64,000 bases of DNA from Gammaproteobacteria bacterium (GCA_009841635.1 VXLJ01000042.1:1-64000), one strand, 5' to 3'; positions 27,435-40,258 are shown, numbered from the stretch's first letter. Made by a program: numbers and translations. The notes: generated by a model from the letters alone, not told the origin.

Positions 27435-27708
27435 CTTGTTTCGATCAAATCCTCACTTTGAAGGAGCTGTTGGCGCATCACAAATGAAACGCGAACAAGC
27501 TGCGGCTAATCGTTAGCAAGCTCTGATCAGTACAGCGCATCGCTACGGTGATGAAGGCGACATCCATGTCGTCTCATCAAATGAGAACCGCAGAACATAT
27601 TTTGGTCATACTGAACCAGCATGCCAAATCGTTAACAACTAACTGTACTTATCGAACATGCCTAAATCAATCATAGAAATTCTGCCGGATCTGCTTATGG
27701 GGCTTGTT
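27435..27708. other. Rest of eno-ftsB intergenic region
   Basis: Together with the two hairpins this makes a 324-bp gap, long compared with the rest of the block. No gene, promoter or RNA is recognised in it. A plus-strand stretch reading RTAEHILV near 27592 recalls parvulins but the frame stops soon after and is not called. Confidence 0.4.
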
Positions 27709-29012
27709 TCAAGCCTGCTGCGCAAATCTTTCGAATTCAGACCTCCCGTGATATGGCACACCGTCAAACTGTTCCTCAATTCGCAGCAGGCGGTTGTACT
27801 TAGCTACACGTTCTGAACGCGAGGCCGATCCTGTCTTGATTTGACCGGCCGCGGCCCCTACTGCAATGTCCGCCACTTTGGTGTCTTCGGTATCACCTGA
27901 GCGATGTGAAACAACCGTCGAATAACCTGCCCCTTGCGCGATTTTGATCACCTCAAGGGTTTCGGTAACCGTCCCGACTTGATTCAATTTCACGAGTATT
28001 GAATTGGCGATGCCATGCTGAATGCCTTGCTGAAGACGGTCTTTGTTAGTCACAAATATGTCGTCGCCAACTAGCTGCGTGGATTGGGCCAGCTGCTGAG
28101 TCAGCGATTGCCAGTCGCCCCAGCGTGATTCATCGCACCCGTCTTCAATCGAAATGATGTGCGGATGCTTGGTTCGCAACGCAATGAGGTCATCGACATA
28201 CTCTTCAGGTGAACGCGGGGGTTTGCCAACTTCCTCAAGATAGCCAGTACCATCGAAGTATTCGGTTGCCGCGCAATCAAGTCCGAGCAAACAATCGCTA
28301 CCAAGTGAATAGCCGGCCAAACCAACCGCTTCTTCAAGCACGTGGAGCGCTTCATCGTTGGATTGCAAGGCGGGTGCAAATCCACCTTCATCGCCGACCG
28401 CCGTGGACTGTCGTGGCTGTGCGTCATGGAGACGCTGCTTGAGCGCATGAAAAACTTCGATGCCAACGCGCAACGCATCGCGAAAGGAGTCTCCCCTCGC
28501 TGGAATCACCATAAACTCTTGAAAAGTAATGTCATTGTTCGCGTGCGCCCCACCATTTAAGACGTTCAACATCGGTACTGGCATCCGCATGACCCCGTCA
28601 TCGACGAGTTCGTGGACATGCTGGTACAAAGGCAAGCGTTTTGCGTGTGAGGCCGCTTCGAGCACAGCTAGCGATACGCCGAGAATTGCATTCGCGCCGA
28701 GATTCGCTTTGTTGGGCGTGCCGTCCAGCTCAATTAATCGCGCATCAACTTGAGCTTGGTTCGAGGCGTCCATGCCATGCAAGGCTTCAGCGATCATGCC
28801 ATTGACATTCGCGATAGCGCTCAGCACGCCACGCCCGTTGAATCGTTTAGGGTCACCATCGCGTTTTTCCACCGCTTCAAACGATCCAACCGACGCACCA
28901 GATGGCACAATCGCAGAACCAAATGAGCCGTTGCTTAGATGAGCGTCTACTTCAACGGTTGGATTGCCGCGTGAATCAAAAACCTCGCGACCTTTGAGTC
29001 CGACGATACGAC

Positions 29013-29016
<4 letters not shown>
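27709..29016 (-). CDS. eno: Enolase
   Basis: Converts 2-phosphoglycerate to phosphoenolpyruvate; also part of the RNA degradosome in some bacteria. The 435-residue protein shows [10 protein letters not shown] near the N-terminus, [12 protein letters not shown], the metal and active-site residues in [14 protein letters not shown] and GDDIFVTN, and the signature [10 protein letters not shown] with [10 protein letters not shown]. The start overlaps the kdsA stop by 4 bp. PEP is the substrate of KdsA encoded just upstream. Confidence 0.97.
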
Positions 29017-31549
<2,533 letters not shown>

Positions 31550-31602
31550 TCAGCCACCGGTGATTTTGTGCACAACGTCAATGCATGGTAATGCATGAAC
31601 TC

Positions 31603-32838
31603 TCAGACCCTAGCTGTTAATGGCCGCCAATCGGGAAACAAGCCCTTATCAAGTTCATCACCGGTTTGAATGCCGAGCCCTGGGACTGCGACCAGTCGAT
31701 TGTCGACGCACAATAGTGGCCAGTCGTCGCGCTCCCACGGTGGAACCTTTTCGCGCTGAAACCAATGAGAAATTTTGATGTTTTTCTCATGGATTCTGAT
31801 GGTTTCGCCACCTTCTCGCTTGCGGACCGTCAATTTCTGACCCGGTTGTAATCCACCCGATCCCGGCAACCACGTGAGTTCACCAAATCGAAAAAATGTA
31901 CGCCTACCCACCACGACATTGCTTGGCGGTGATTCCTCCGCATCCGATACAACGAAGAAATATCCTCGGAAGCGCCGCACCGTGGCATGAGAGGCGACGC
32001 GAATCTGAACTTTGGCATCGTTTCGCGCGTGCGCTTGCGCCAAAACTTGCGACACGACGGCATCGCGCGGCGTAATGTCATAAGCGAATAGCCAACTTCG
32101 AACGCAATACGCATCTTTGAGCGCTTTCACATCGATGGGGGCGCGTGGCATTTCCTGAAGCGCCGGGAATTTGCGTTCGAGCAGGCGTGCTTCGAAGTCA
32201 GGGAATGTCTTGCGCAACTGGGGCAGAATGTCCAGGCGGAGTGCATTCCGCGTCAGACTGGTGTCTCGATTCGACTCGTCCTCAATCCAAACCAGACGTT
32301 GAGTTTGCGCAATTTCACGCAGCGTGCGGCGCGAGTATGCGAGCAACGGTCGCCAAAGCAATCCATTTCCCAGTCTTCGCTTTGGCGCGATCCCAACCAG
32401 TGCTCTACCAGTCGCCAATTGCCACAGCAAGCTCTCTATCTCGTCGTCGTAATGATGCGCAGTTGCCACGACACCGCCGCCTACGATCAGTTCTTTAAAA
32501 ACCTGCTGTCGTGCTAGGCGGCCTGCGACTTCGAGATTCGGTGCACTTGCAATATCAATGCGTTTTGCAATGAACTCCAAACCTGATGCCTGCGCAACCT
32601 TTTCACAGTGAGCTTGCCACGCATCCGCGTGCGGACTGATTTGGTGATTGACATGCACCACACCCAAGCGCGCAGCCGGATATGCACTCGCGGCTGCGCT
32701 CAACAATACCGATGAATCTAGCCCACCACTGTAAGCGATCCACAGTCGCTGGCGGGTGTGATTTTCAGCTGCTAAAAGACAGGCAACTAGGTCGTCAAAA
32801 CGTGTGCGCTTACCCGGCTTTGCGTTGGAATTCGACAT
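31603..32838 (-). CDS. tilS: tRNA(Ile)-lysidine synthase
   Basis: Modifies C34 of the AUA-reading tRNA-Ile to lysidine, essential for decoding AUA. The PP-loop SGGLDSSVLLSA follows about 30 residues from the start, and a C-terminal substrate-binding TilS domain is present. ATG at 32838 gives about 411 residues and overlaps the dnaE end by 29 bp; a farther upstream start is possible but lies inside dnaE. accA, usually between dnaE and tilS, is missing. Confidence 0.93.
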   Translation of the reverse strand: MSNSNAKPGKRTRFDDLVACLLAAENHTRQRLWIAYSGGLDSSVLLSAAASAYPAARLGVVHVNHQISPHADAWQAHCEKVAQASGLEFIAKRIDIASAPNLEVAGRLARQQVFKELIVGGGVVATAHHYDDEIESLLWQLATGRALVGIAPKRRLGNGLLWRPLLAYSRRTLREIAQTQRLVWIEDESNRDTSLTRNALRLDILPQLRKTFPDFEARLLERKFPALQEMPRAPIDVKALKDAYCVRSWLFAYDITPRDAVVSQVLAQAHARNDAKVQIRVASHATVRRFRGYFFVVSDAEESPPSNVVVGRRTFFRFGELTWLPGSGGLQPGQKLTVRKREGGETIRIHEKNIKISHWFQREKVPPWERDDWPLLCVDNRLVAVPGLGIQTGDELDKGLFPDWRPLTARV

Positions 32839-35800
32839 GGACCACGTTTGCGCCAAAGATCTCGCGGAGTTCGCCAAGCACGTCATCATTAAGCGGCAAT
32901 TTCCGGTAGCCTTCGCCTAATTCCACGTGGCAGCGAGTCCGTCCTTTCTGCACCGTGATTTCTAACGGGCGTCCGCCTTTTCGCTTTGTTTGCTTGAACA
33001 CGCCTTTTAGTTTGTCGAGATTGAGCGAAGTAAGTTTCGAGCGAGCTTGCTCATCAATGAAATGCAAAGCAATCGATGCGCGCCATTGCACACGTGCTTC
33101 AACAACGTCAAACAATGCGTCGGCATAAAGACGAAGTTCGTTGCGAAACTTGTCATACGCCATGCGACCGCGTATGACCACGAATTCGTCCGGTAGCACA
33201 AATCGAGAGAACTCTGCGTACTGTTCTGGCCACATCGTAACTTGGACTGAGCCATTGCGTCCTTGCAACTTGAAGTTGGCGATCTCGCCGCGATTCGATG
33301 AGTCGCGCACTTCAGGTTCTTTGATGACGCCAGCGACCACAAGTTGCTGTCGATTTGCCAAGGTCTGCACTTCGTCAAGCGAATGCGTGCAAACCGACGC
33401 AAACTCGCGATAGTAACGAAACGGGGATGCTCGACTGATCGCCACGCTCATCACTTGCTGTTCCATCGCCCAAAGTTCTTGATTCGTCAAAGGGTCGGGT
33501 GGTCGATAGTTCACGAAAACTTCATCTTCTTCAGGCCCACCGAACATGTCGCCTTGATTGCTGGTACCAGCCAACACGGTTGCTTCTAGTTTGTCCAACA
33601 GTGCCGCTCGAATCGCATTGGGTGTCTGCAATTCGGGCTCAAGCTGGTCGAAAGCGCCGATCTTGATCAGGTTTTGCAGTGCCGTTTTGCTGACTAGTCT
33701 CAAGTCCACCCGCATACAAAAATCAAACAGGCCGGTGAACTCCCCTTCTGCGCGCGCGGCTGCGATGGCTTTCACGTCACCATGGCCTACCCCTTTACAA
33801 CATTGCAACCCTACGCGAAATCCAGTATCCGTCGCGCTGCAATCTGCGTTTGGCGCATTGATGTCAGGCGGCTCAATCGTCAGGCCTAAGCGCTGCGCCT
33901 CGTACAACAATGACTGTAGCCGGTCTGGGTTGTCGCGTTCTACCGAGACGATGGCAGCGAGGTATTCATTTGGATAGTGGGTTTTCAGATAAGCCGTTTG
34001 GTACGTAACGAGCGCATAAGCCGTAGCATGCGCTTTAGGGAATGCGTATTCGGAAAACCCGAGCATTTTGTCGTAGATGCTGGTGGCGACCGCGTCGGCA
34101 ACATGGTTTTCTCGACAACCTTCAATAAACCGATCTTTGAGCTGGGTCAGTTTTTCAGCACGTTTCTTACCCATGGCTTCGCGCAAGATATCTGCCTCGC
34201 CACCACTGAATCCGGCTAATGTGCGCGCAACGCTCATTACGTCTTCTTGATAGATCATTAACCCGTAGTTGTCCTTTAATACAGGTTCCAACATCGGGTG
34301 ATCAAACTCGATCCTTTCCTTGCCAAACTTCCGAAGCGCGTAACTCTTCTCAACACCGGCAGCTAGCGGGCCAGGACGATAAAGCGCTACCAAGGCGACG
34401 ATGTCAGCGAAGTGATCTGGTTTTAAGAGTCTCACAACGCCTTTCATGCCGGTGGATTCCAGCTGGAAAACCCCTTCCGTATCAGCCGCTGCAATGACCC
34501 GAAACGTCTCCGGGTCGTCGAGTGGTATCTCGTTCATATCCAATGGATCAATTTGCGCGGTCCTTCGTGAATTGACCGCATGAACGGTTTGATCAATGAC
34601 GGTCAAGTTCTTTAGATTGAGCAAATCAAACTTGACCATGCCAGCTTGTTCGACATCGTCTTTATCAAACTGCGAAACCAGCAGTTGCGATTCGCCATCC
34701 AGGTGACAAGGTACGAACTCTTCGAGTCGATCTGGCGCGATCACCAAACCAGCTGGGTGTACGCCGAACGTCGATACGATGCCTTCGAGTTTTTTAGCCC
34801 CATCAAAAATCTCTTCGCACCCGAGCGATCTGGCTGTTTGTTCGATGGCTTCGTCATCGTTCATCGCCTCGACCAATTTGGTACCCGGTTTGGTCGGTAT
34901 CAATTTGGCGATGCGCGCCACGTCACTATGACTGTAGTCAAGCGCACGTGCCATACCGTGCAAAATCCCCTTCGCTGCGTGAGTGGCAGAGGTCGCGATG
35001 AGACCCACACATTCCTGCCCGAATTTTTCGACCACATAGCGCACAACCTCGCCGCGTCGCGCCGCACAAAAGTCAATGTCCAAATCAGGCATGGAACGAC
35101 GATCGCGATTCAATAGCCTTTCGAAAAACAATTGATGCTTGAGCGGATCCAACCCAGTGATGCCCAACAACATCGCGACCAAGGATGCGGCGCCGGAGCC
35201 ACGCCCGGGTCCGACGCGAATGCCAGCCTCGCGTGCCCAACCGACGATGTCCTGGACGATAAGAAAGTATGCTGCAAAACCCATGTCGATGATGACATCT
35301 AACTCCGTTGCAATCCGATCGCGGTACAACGCGTAGTCAGCTTCATCAATCTGCGATTTCGGGTCAGTGAGAAAGGTCGCGAGCGCTTGCTCAACTTTCT
35401 CCGTCAGGATCTTCGCATTCTCCGCGTCATCACTGGTTGGAAAAGCGCGTTGGTAATAAGTCCCGGTTTTAACTTCAGCATTGCAACGCTTCGCGATCTC
35501 AACGGTATTCGCGATGGCATCTGGCAAATCCTTAAACTGCTCGGCCATAGCGCTAGCAGATCGAATGTGCTGCGAAGGACTAAACCGACCTTTCCAGGAG
35601 TACAACTCATCCATGCGTTCGTGGTTTTGGATGCACAACTTTGCATCATGTAGAGAGAAATCCGCTTCCGCAATGCAGATCACATCGTTTATGGCGACAA
35701 TCGGCACGCCCATGCGCTCCATTAACGGAACCACCGTTTCAATATAAGCGTTTTCCCCAACTCGTCCCGTTCTAGTTAAACCCACGTAAAACCGATCGCC

Positions 35801-36268
35801 GAATTGACGCCGAAACCACTCAACTCGTTGAATTGCGGCCGCTTCATCCCTAGCGGCTAGGCGCTGACCAATTTCGCTTGAAACCCCACCAGCGATCAGA
35901 ATCAACCCCTCACCATGCTGCTCGAGCATGTCGTCGTTTAACGAGCGATGATGGCGTGGATTTCGCGACGCATCAGCGACCAATCGAATCAGGTTGTGAT
36001 AGCCAACTTGATTCATGGCTAAGACAAGCAGCCGCGACGAACTGTCCACGGGACCCGCATGCGTCAGTTCACAACCTATGATCGGCTTGATGCCTGCCGC
36101 AAAACAAGAACTTTGAAATTTGACAAGCGCCATGAGGTTATTGCGGTCGGTCAAGGCGACTGCCGACATGCCTTGCTTGCGAATCGCAGGCGCGATTTGC
36201 TCTAAAAAGACGATACTGTCAGTGATTGAATATTCGCTATGCAGCGATAAATGCACAAAGTCCGTCAT
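32810..36268 (-). CDS. dnaE: DNA polymerase III alpha subunit
   Basis: The replicative polymerase. The 1152-residue protein has the N-terminal PHP domain (FVHLSLHSEYS), the C-family polymerase palm with GRGSGAASLVAM and the catalytic PDLDIDF, the fingers, a helix-hairpin-helix and an OB-fold near 990-1060. Overlaps rnhB by 4 bp (ATGA). As in E. coli it follows rnhB; unlike E. coli it is not followed by accA. Confidence 0.97.
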   Translation of the reverse strand: MTDFVHLSLHSEYSITDSIVFLEQIAPAIRKQGMSAVALTDRNNLMALVKFQSSCFAAGIKPIIGCELTHAGPVDSSSRLLVLAMNQVGYHNLIRLVADASRNPRHHRSLNDDMLEQHGEGLILIAGGVSSEIGQRLAARDEAAAIQRVEWFRRQFGDRFYVGLTRTGRVGENAYIETVVPLMERMGVPIVAINDVICIAEADFSLHDAKLCIQNHERMDELYSWKGRFSPSQHIRSASAMAEQFKDLPDAIANTVEIAKRCNAEVKTGTYYQRAFPTSDDAENAKILTEKVEQALATFLTDPKSQIDEADYALYRDRIATELDVIIDMGFAAYFLIVQDIVGWAREAGIRVGPGRGSGAASLVAMLLGITGLDPLKHQLFFERLLNRDRRSMPDLDIDFCAARRGEVVRYVVEKFGQECVGLIATSATHAAKGILHGMARALDYSHSDVARIAKLIPTKPGTKLVEAMNDDEAIEQTARSLGCEEIFDGAKKLEGIVSTFGVHPAGLVIAPDRLEEFVPCHLDGESQLLVSQFDKDDVEQAGMVKFDLLNLKNLTVIDQTVHAVNSRRTAQIDPLDMNEIPLDDPETFRVIAAADTEGVFQLESTGMKGVVRLLKPDHFADIVALVALYRPGPLAAGVEKSYALRKFGKERIEFDHPMLEPVLKDNYGLMIYQEDVMSVARTLAGFSGGEADILREAMGKKRAEKLTQLKDRFIEGCRENHVADAVATSIYDKMLGFSEYAFPKAHATAYALVTYQTAYLKTHYPNEYLAAIVSVERDNPDRLQSLLYEAQRLGLTIEPPDINAPNADCSATDTGFRVGLQCCKGVGHGDVKAIAAARAEGEFTGLFDFCMRVDLRLVSKTALQNLIKIGAFDQLEPELQTPNAIRAALLDKLEATVLAGTSNQGDMFGGPEEDEVFVNYRPPDPLTNQELWAMEQQVMSVAISRASPFRYYREFASVCTHSLDEVQTLANRQQLVVAGVIKEPEVRDSSNRGEIANFKLQGRNGSVQVTMWPEQYAEFSRFVLPDEFVVIRGRMAYDKFRNELRLYADALFDVVEARVQWRASIALHFIDEQARSKLTSLNLDKLKGVFKQTKRKGGRPLEITVQKGRTRCHVELGEGYRKLPLNDDVLGELREIFGANVVHVEFQRKAG

Positions 36269-36873
36269 GTCGCAAGTCCACTCAAAGCATCCACGACTGT
36301 TCGCACTGGTTTAAAACTGTAACGATGTATAGAACAAGGTCCCAAGGCTGCTAGCTGAGCTAAGTGCGCGGCAGTCGGATAGCCTTTGTGCTGCGCAAAG
36401 CCGTAGCCAGGATACGTCTCGTCAAATCTCACCATCAAGCGGTCGCGTGTCACCTTCGCGATGACAGACGCAGCACTAATAGCTGGCACTAGTGCGTCTC
36501 CTTCGACAATCGTACGCGTGACCACTGGCAAGCCAGGATCCTGATTACCATCGACCCAAATTTCGGTGACTTCATAGTTCAACGCCGTGTATGCTCGGCG
36601 CATCGCCAAGAATGTCGCTTGCAGGATGTTGTGCTCGTCGATTTCATGCGAATTTGCCATGCCAATGCTTACTGCTGCGGCAGTCCTGGTGATTTCTTCA
36701 AACAATGCCTCGCGCAGCGACGGCGTCAGCCGCTTGCTGTCCGCTAAACCTTCTACACATGGTTGGGAATCGAAGGCCACCGCTGCTGCCACGACGGGTC
36801 CAGCAAGTGGTCCACGGCCCGCCTCGTCCATGCCGGCACGGACTTGCGTTAAATCTACTGAACTAATGAACAA
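36265..36873 (-). CDS. rnhB: Ribonuclease HII
   Basis: Removes ribonucleotides and RNA from DNA hybrids. The 202-residue protein shows the DEAGRGPLAGPVVAA motif (first two acidic ligands), DSKRL, and the later SVIAKVTRDRLM. Proposed start TTG; no ATG in a suitable place precedes the DEAGRG motif by the usual distance. The lpxB stop lies 20 bp upstream; translation is probably coupled to dnaE by the ATGA overlap. Confidence 0.93.
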   Translation of the reverse strand: MFISSVDLTQVRAGMDEAGRGPLAGPVVAAAVAFDSQPCVEGLADSKRLTPSLREALFEEITRTAAAVSIGMANSHEIDEHNILQATFLAMRRAYTALNYEVTEIWVDGNQDPGLPVVTRTIVEGDALVPAISAASVIAKVTRDRLMVRFDETYPGYGFAQHKGYPTAAHLAQLAALGPCSIHRYSFKPVRTVVDALSGLAT

Positions 36874-36892
36874 AAGATATAGCTGGCAAAAC

Positions 36893-38038
36893 CTAAGTTA
36901 TCAAAGATAAAACGGTTTCGGCAGCGCGTGCAGCTGCGTTCGTACGTAAGGTCCTGTGCAAACCGCTGAATTCTTGCACTAACTCGGACTGATCTCGGTT
37001 TCGCTGCTTAATAAGTGCTGCCGCTAAGTTTTCCGCTGTAGCGTTTGTTTGAATAAATTCTGGCACCAAACTCTTGTTAGCAAGTATATTCGGTAGCGCG
37101 ATATAGTCGCTATACATCATCGCACGCACGATTCGATACGTTAAGGCACCAATACGATAGGCAACAACCATCGGCGTTTTTACAAGCATCGCCTCCAACG
37201 TACCGGTGCCCGATTTCACAAGCGCGAGGTCGCTCGCCTGCAAGACTTGCGTAGCCGGCGCATCCGTTAGCTCGACATTCAAACTCGCAAAATCGTCCTT
37301 GAGTTGCGCCCATGATTCGTGCGCAACGGGATGTTTTGTAGGTACGAGAGCCGTTACGGGAATTCGTGCTTGTTCCTGAAACAATTTGGCGGCTTGCAGA
37401 AAAACTTCAAAATGAAATTTGATTTCTGAACTGCGACTGCCAGGCATGACACATAAAACGAACGACTCGTCCACTAGTCCTAAAGTTTGGCGCGCGGCCA
37501 CTTGCAGTTGCTCTTTAGCTATATCCGGGTCGAAAAGATCAGCGGTTGGGTGACCGACGAACTCGGCCCGTAACCCGCGCTCTTCATAGACTGCTGTTTC
37601 AAAAGGAAACAGTGTCATGACCACATCAGATGCTTTCGCAATCCGTTTTAGACGACCGCGCCGCCACGCATAAACCGAAGGGCTAACGTAATGGGCCGTT
37701 GCGACGCCACGCTTTCGAACACCGGTTTCAAGTAGCAGGTTGAAAACATTGAAGTCCACACCTACCAGGACATCCACAGAGGCTAATTCGCGAATGAGCA
37801 TACGCAACAAGCGAATCAACGGCCATGCGCGGAGCAGCGGATCGACGAGACCATTGACGGCAAAGTGGTCCATTGGCGCGAGGCTACGCAAGCCTTGCGC
37901 ATGCATCGTGTCGCCACCAACGCCAACAAATTCAATGTCGTCGACGCGTTCCTGCAAGGCTGCCATTAAAGACGAGCCCAGCACATCGCCGGAAGGTTCG
38001 CCGGCGACAATCCCGACTTTAAGCCTACGCGAACTCAA
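36893..38038 (-). CDS. lpxB: Lipid-A-disaccharide synthase
   Basis: Joins UDP-diacylglucosamine and lipid X to form the lipid A disaccharide; a GT19 family glycosyltransferase at the membrane. The 381-residue protein starts KVGIVAGEPSGDVLGSSLM and has the C-terminal donor-site motif LVKSGTGTLE near 260. The start is 24 bp after the fabZ stop. In nearly all gammaproteobacteria lpxA sits here between fabZ and lpxB; it is absent. Confidence 0.95.
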   Translation of the reverse strand: MSSRRLKVGIVAGEPSGDVLGSSLMAALQERVDDIEFVGVGGDTMHAQGLRSLAPMDHFAVNGLVDPLLRAWPLIRLLRMLIRELASVDVLVGVDFNVFNLLLETGVRKRGVATAHYVSPSVYAWRRGRLKRIAKASDVVMTLFPFETAVYEERGLRAEFVGHPTADLFDPDIAKEQLQVAARQTLGLVDESFVLCVMPGSRSSEIKFHFEVFLQAAKLFQEQARIPVTALVPTKHPVAHESWAQLKDDFASLNVELTDAPATQVLQASDLALVKSGTGTLEAMLVKTPMVVAYRIGALTYRIVRAMMYSDYIALPNILANKSLVPEFIQTNATAENLAAALIKQRNRDQSELVQEFSGLHRTLRTNAAARAAETVLSLIT

Positions 38039-38062
38039 TAACTACTGGGATGCGGCGCAAGT

Positions 38063-38509
38063 CTAGCTATGGGCGATCATCAATTCAGTCGAACAAACGA
38101 CGGTGTCTTCTACGAGCGCTTCGCACTCAAACTTGACAATCTCGCGACGTTCGCTCACGACCTTTGCGTCCAATAGCAGGCTATCGCCAGGCACGACAGG
38201 TTTTTTGAAGCGAGTCCTGTCCGTCCCAGCTAACACAAACATGACGCCGATATCTTTTAATACAAGATCGCGCACCCGCATCGCCAAGATGCCGCTCACC
38301 TGTGCGAGCGCTTCTACGATCAAAACACCTGGCAGAATTGGTCTGGTTGGGAAATGACCTTGGAAGAACGGTTCGTTTTGCGTGACGTTCTTTAGGCCTC
38401 GAATACTCTTTGCCTCTATATTGACGTCCAGAATGCGGTCGACCAAGAGGAATGGATAACGATGAGGTATGTAATCTCGAATATTGAAATCTACGCTCGA
38501 ATCAGACAT
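38063..38509 (-). CDS. fabZ: 3-hydroxyacyl-ACP dehydratase FabZ
   Basis: Dehydrates 3-hydroxyacyl-ACP in fatty acid elongation and balances flow to lipid A. The 148-residue hot-dog protein has the catalytic His in GHFPTRPILPGVLIVEALAQ region and the acidic residue of the EALAQ helix. It starts 6 bp after the lpxD stop, so the pair is cotranscribed. Confidence 0.96.
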   Translation of the reverse strand: MSDSSVDFNIRDYIPHRYPFLLVDRILDVNIEAKSIRGLKNVTQNEPFFQGHFPTRPILPGVLIVEALAQVSGILAMRVRDLVLKDIGVMFVLAGTDRTRFKKPVVPGDSLLLDAKVVSERREIVKFECEALVEDTVVCSTELMIAHS

Positions 38510-38515
38510 GCTTGC

Positions 38516-39574
38516 TTATTTATCTTTCGACGCCGCTTTGAGCATGGGTTGCGCATTATCAAGCAAATTTTCAACTTGCCGCAATCTTTTGGCGATTGAA
38601 TCCAGTTCATTCAGGCGCAACACATTGCGGCGCCAGGTCCGATTGTCGGTATGCAATGTCGCGCCTGAATAGCGTCCAGGCTCCGTGATGTCGCGACTTA
38701 CGTACGTCATCGCACCGATTTGGGCACCAGCTGCAATGGAAACTGGCCCTTCGCCGGCAATACCAACCCCACCTGCAACCACACAGTATTCACCTAGCGA
38801 AACACTACCACCAAGACCTGAACAACCACACAATATCGAATGTGCTCCCACAATACAGTTGTGGCCAATGTGCACTTGATCGTCGATCTTCACGTTGTCG
38901 TGAATTTCAGTATCGTCGATGGTGCCCCGATCCACCGTTGAATTCGGACCAATCAGGACATCGTCACCAATTAGCACCCGTCCTACTTGAGGTATTTCCT
39001 GCAAAATCCCTGCGTCGTCAGGAAAAATGCCAAAACCTTCGGCACCAAGTGTGGCATTGCTATGAATCGTGCAGTTTGCGCCGATATGCACATCGTGATA
39101 TATCACGACATTTGCGCGCAACGCCGTGGCATTACCGATGGAACTATGTGCGCCGACATTCACGTTTGCACCTAGCTCGACGTCATCGCCTATCGTACTG
39201 TGTGCGCCAACTTCAACATTTGGTCCAATACGAACGCGTTCGCCGAGCGTTGCCGTTGCGTCAATCTGGGCTGTCGCATGAATGCCCATCGGCACACGAC
39301 TGCGTTTATCGAAATCTCGGGCTAATTGCGCAAACGCCAACTGAGGATTGCCAACTACGACAGCTGCAACGGGACAGTCAGCTGCGACATCCTGCGTTAG
39401 CAACACCGCCGACGCCTTTGTATTCAGTAATTGTGGCTTGTAGCGCGTGTTTGCGTAATAAGCTAAATCGCCAGCCTTAGCATGCTGGAGAGAGCCTACG
39501 CCGGTGATGACAATTTCTTCATCACCGATGACCTGACCTTGCATGCGCAACGCGATCGCTGCGAGCGAGATCAT
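38516..39574 (-). CDS. lpxD: UDP-3-O-acylglucosamine N-acyltransferase
   Basis: Adds the second hydroxyacyl chain in lipid A synthesis. The 352-residue protein has the N-terminal uridine-binding domain, then about ten hexapeptide repeats (left-handed beta helix, residues 105-290), including the catalytic-His HIGHNCIVGAHS region, and a C-terminal helix. It follows skp by 31 bp. It needs the product of LpxA and LpxC, yet lpxA is not in its usual place. Confidence 0.95.
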   Translation of the reverse strand: MISLAAIALRMQGQVIGDEEIVITGVGSLQHAKAGDLAYYANTRYKPQLLNTKASAVLLTQDVAADCPVAAVVVGNPQLAFAQLARDFDKRSRVPMGIHATAQIDATATLGERVRIGPNVEVGAHSTIGDDVELGANVNVGAHSSIGNATALRANVVIYHDVHIGANCTIHSNATLGAEGFGIFPDDAGILQEIPQVGRVLIGDDVLIGPNSTVDRGTIDDTEIHDNVKIDDQVHIGHNCIVGAHSILCGCSGLGGSVSLGEYCVVAGGVGIAGEGPVSIAAGAQIGAMTYVSRDITEPGRYSGATLHTDNRTWRRNVLRLNELDSIAKRLRQVENLLDNAQPMLKAASKDK

Positions 39575-39605
39575 GGCTAAGTTAATCGATCGCGTAAACC
39601 ATCAC

Positions 39606-40124
39606 CTATTCGGAGATGTTGTTCATCGCCTCCGTCACTTTCCGAGTGATATTGTGACGAGGGTTTACAAATAGAAGCACATTAGGGTTGTATTGGTACA
39701 CCATATCGTAGTTTTCAAGTTCCACGAGGTCTTTGAGCGCTTTTTGAAACTTTGGATTAAGGGTGGCAAGCAGTTCATCGCGACTTTCGGTCAGTTCACG
39801 CTGCAGTTTTTGCGCACCCACTTCCAGATCGAACTGCATATCTTCCATTCGTTTCTGGATTTCGCGCCTTTCTTCCTCAGAAGCCACCGCTGACTCATTG
39901 ATTAGCTTCTCGCGCAACTTGATCATGTCTTGCTGAAGCGCTTTCAATCGATCGCTTTCAGGTGCGAATTGCTCTTCGATTTGTAAAAGCGTTGCTTTGG
40001 CTTCTTCGGTATTCATAGCGGCTTCGTTTGAGTTAACGACAGCTACGCGCAGCTGTGCTTGTGCTGCGATACCCGCACTAAGCGCGAAGACCATACACAG
40101 TAGCTTAAACAACTTGGGAATCAT
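39606..40124 (-). CDS. skp: Periplasmic chaperone Skp/OmpH
   Basis: Holds unfolded outer-membrane proteins on their way to BamA. The ATG at 40124 gives a clean signal peptide (hydrophobic run ending AQAQ) and about 172 residues; the longer open frame upstream crosses the -10 promoter-like region. The mature protein begins LRVAVVNSNEA and forms the long coiled-coil tentacles (about residues 45-130). Lies between bamA and lpxD as usual. Confidence 0.93.
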   Translation of the reverse strand: MIPKLFKLLCMVFALSAGIAAQAQLRVAVVNSNEAAMNTEEAKATLLQIEEQFAPESDRLKALQQDMIKLREKLINESAVASEEERREIQKRMEDMQFDLEVGAQKLQRELTESRDELLATLNPKFQKALKDLVELENYDMVYQYNPNVLLFVNPRHNITRKVTEAMNNISE

Positions 40125-40186
40125 GGGTGCCTCGAGAAGTAGCGATCGCGTAGACCGTGTGAATGTCACGGTGCGAATGCGCGAAA

Positions 40187-40192
40187 ATTATA
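40187..40192 (-). promoter_or_regulatory. skp promoter -10 element
   Basis: TATAAT on the minus strand, 62 bp before the proposed skp start, followed by TTTCGCGC. A weak -35 (CTGAAC) lies 16 bp upstream. It suggests that skp and lpxD-fabZ-lpxB can be transcribed separately from bamA. Confidence 0.4.
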
Positions 40193-40258
40193 TGAGCGGA
40201 TTGCTCCTGTTCAGTTTGCGAACTAACGCCTGAAGATGCTGCGAACTCGCCGCTTCAA

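Noticed and set aside
27580-27660. Parvulin-like string RTAEHILV in the eno-ftsB gap
   Set aside because: The frame ends within about 30 codons and lacks the rest of the domain.
38842-39480. Plus-strand 212-codon open frame inside lpxD
   Set aside because: Repeats reflect the hexapeptide-coding strand read backwards; no start signal.
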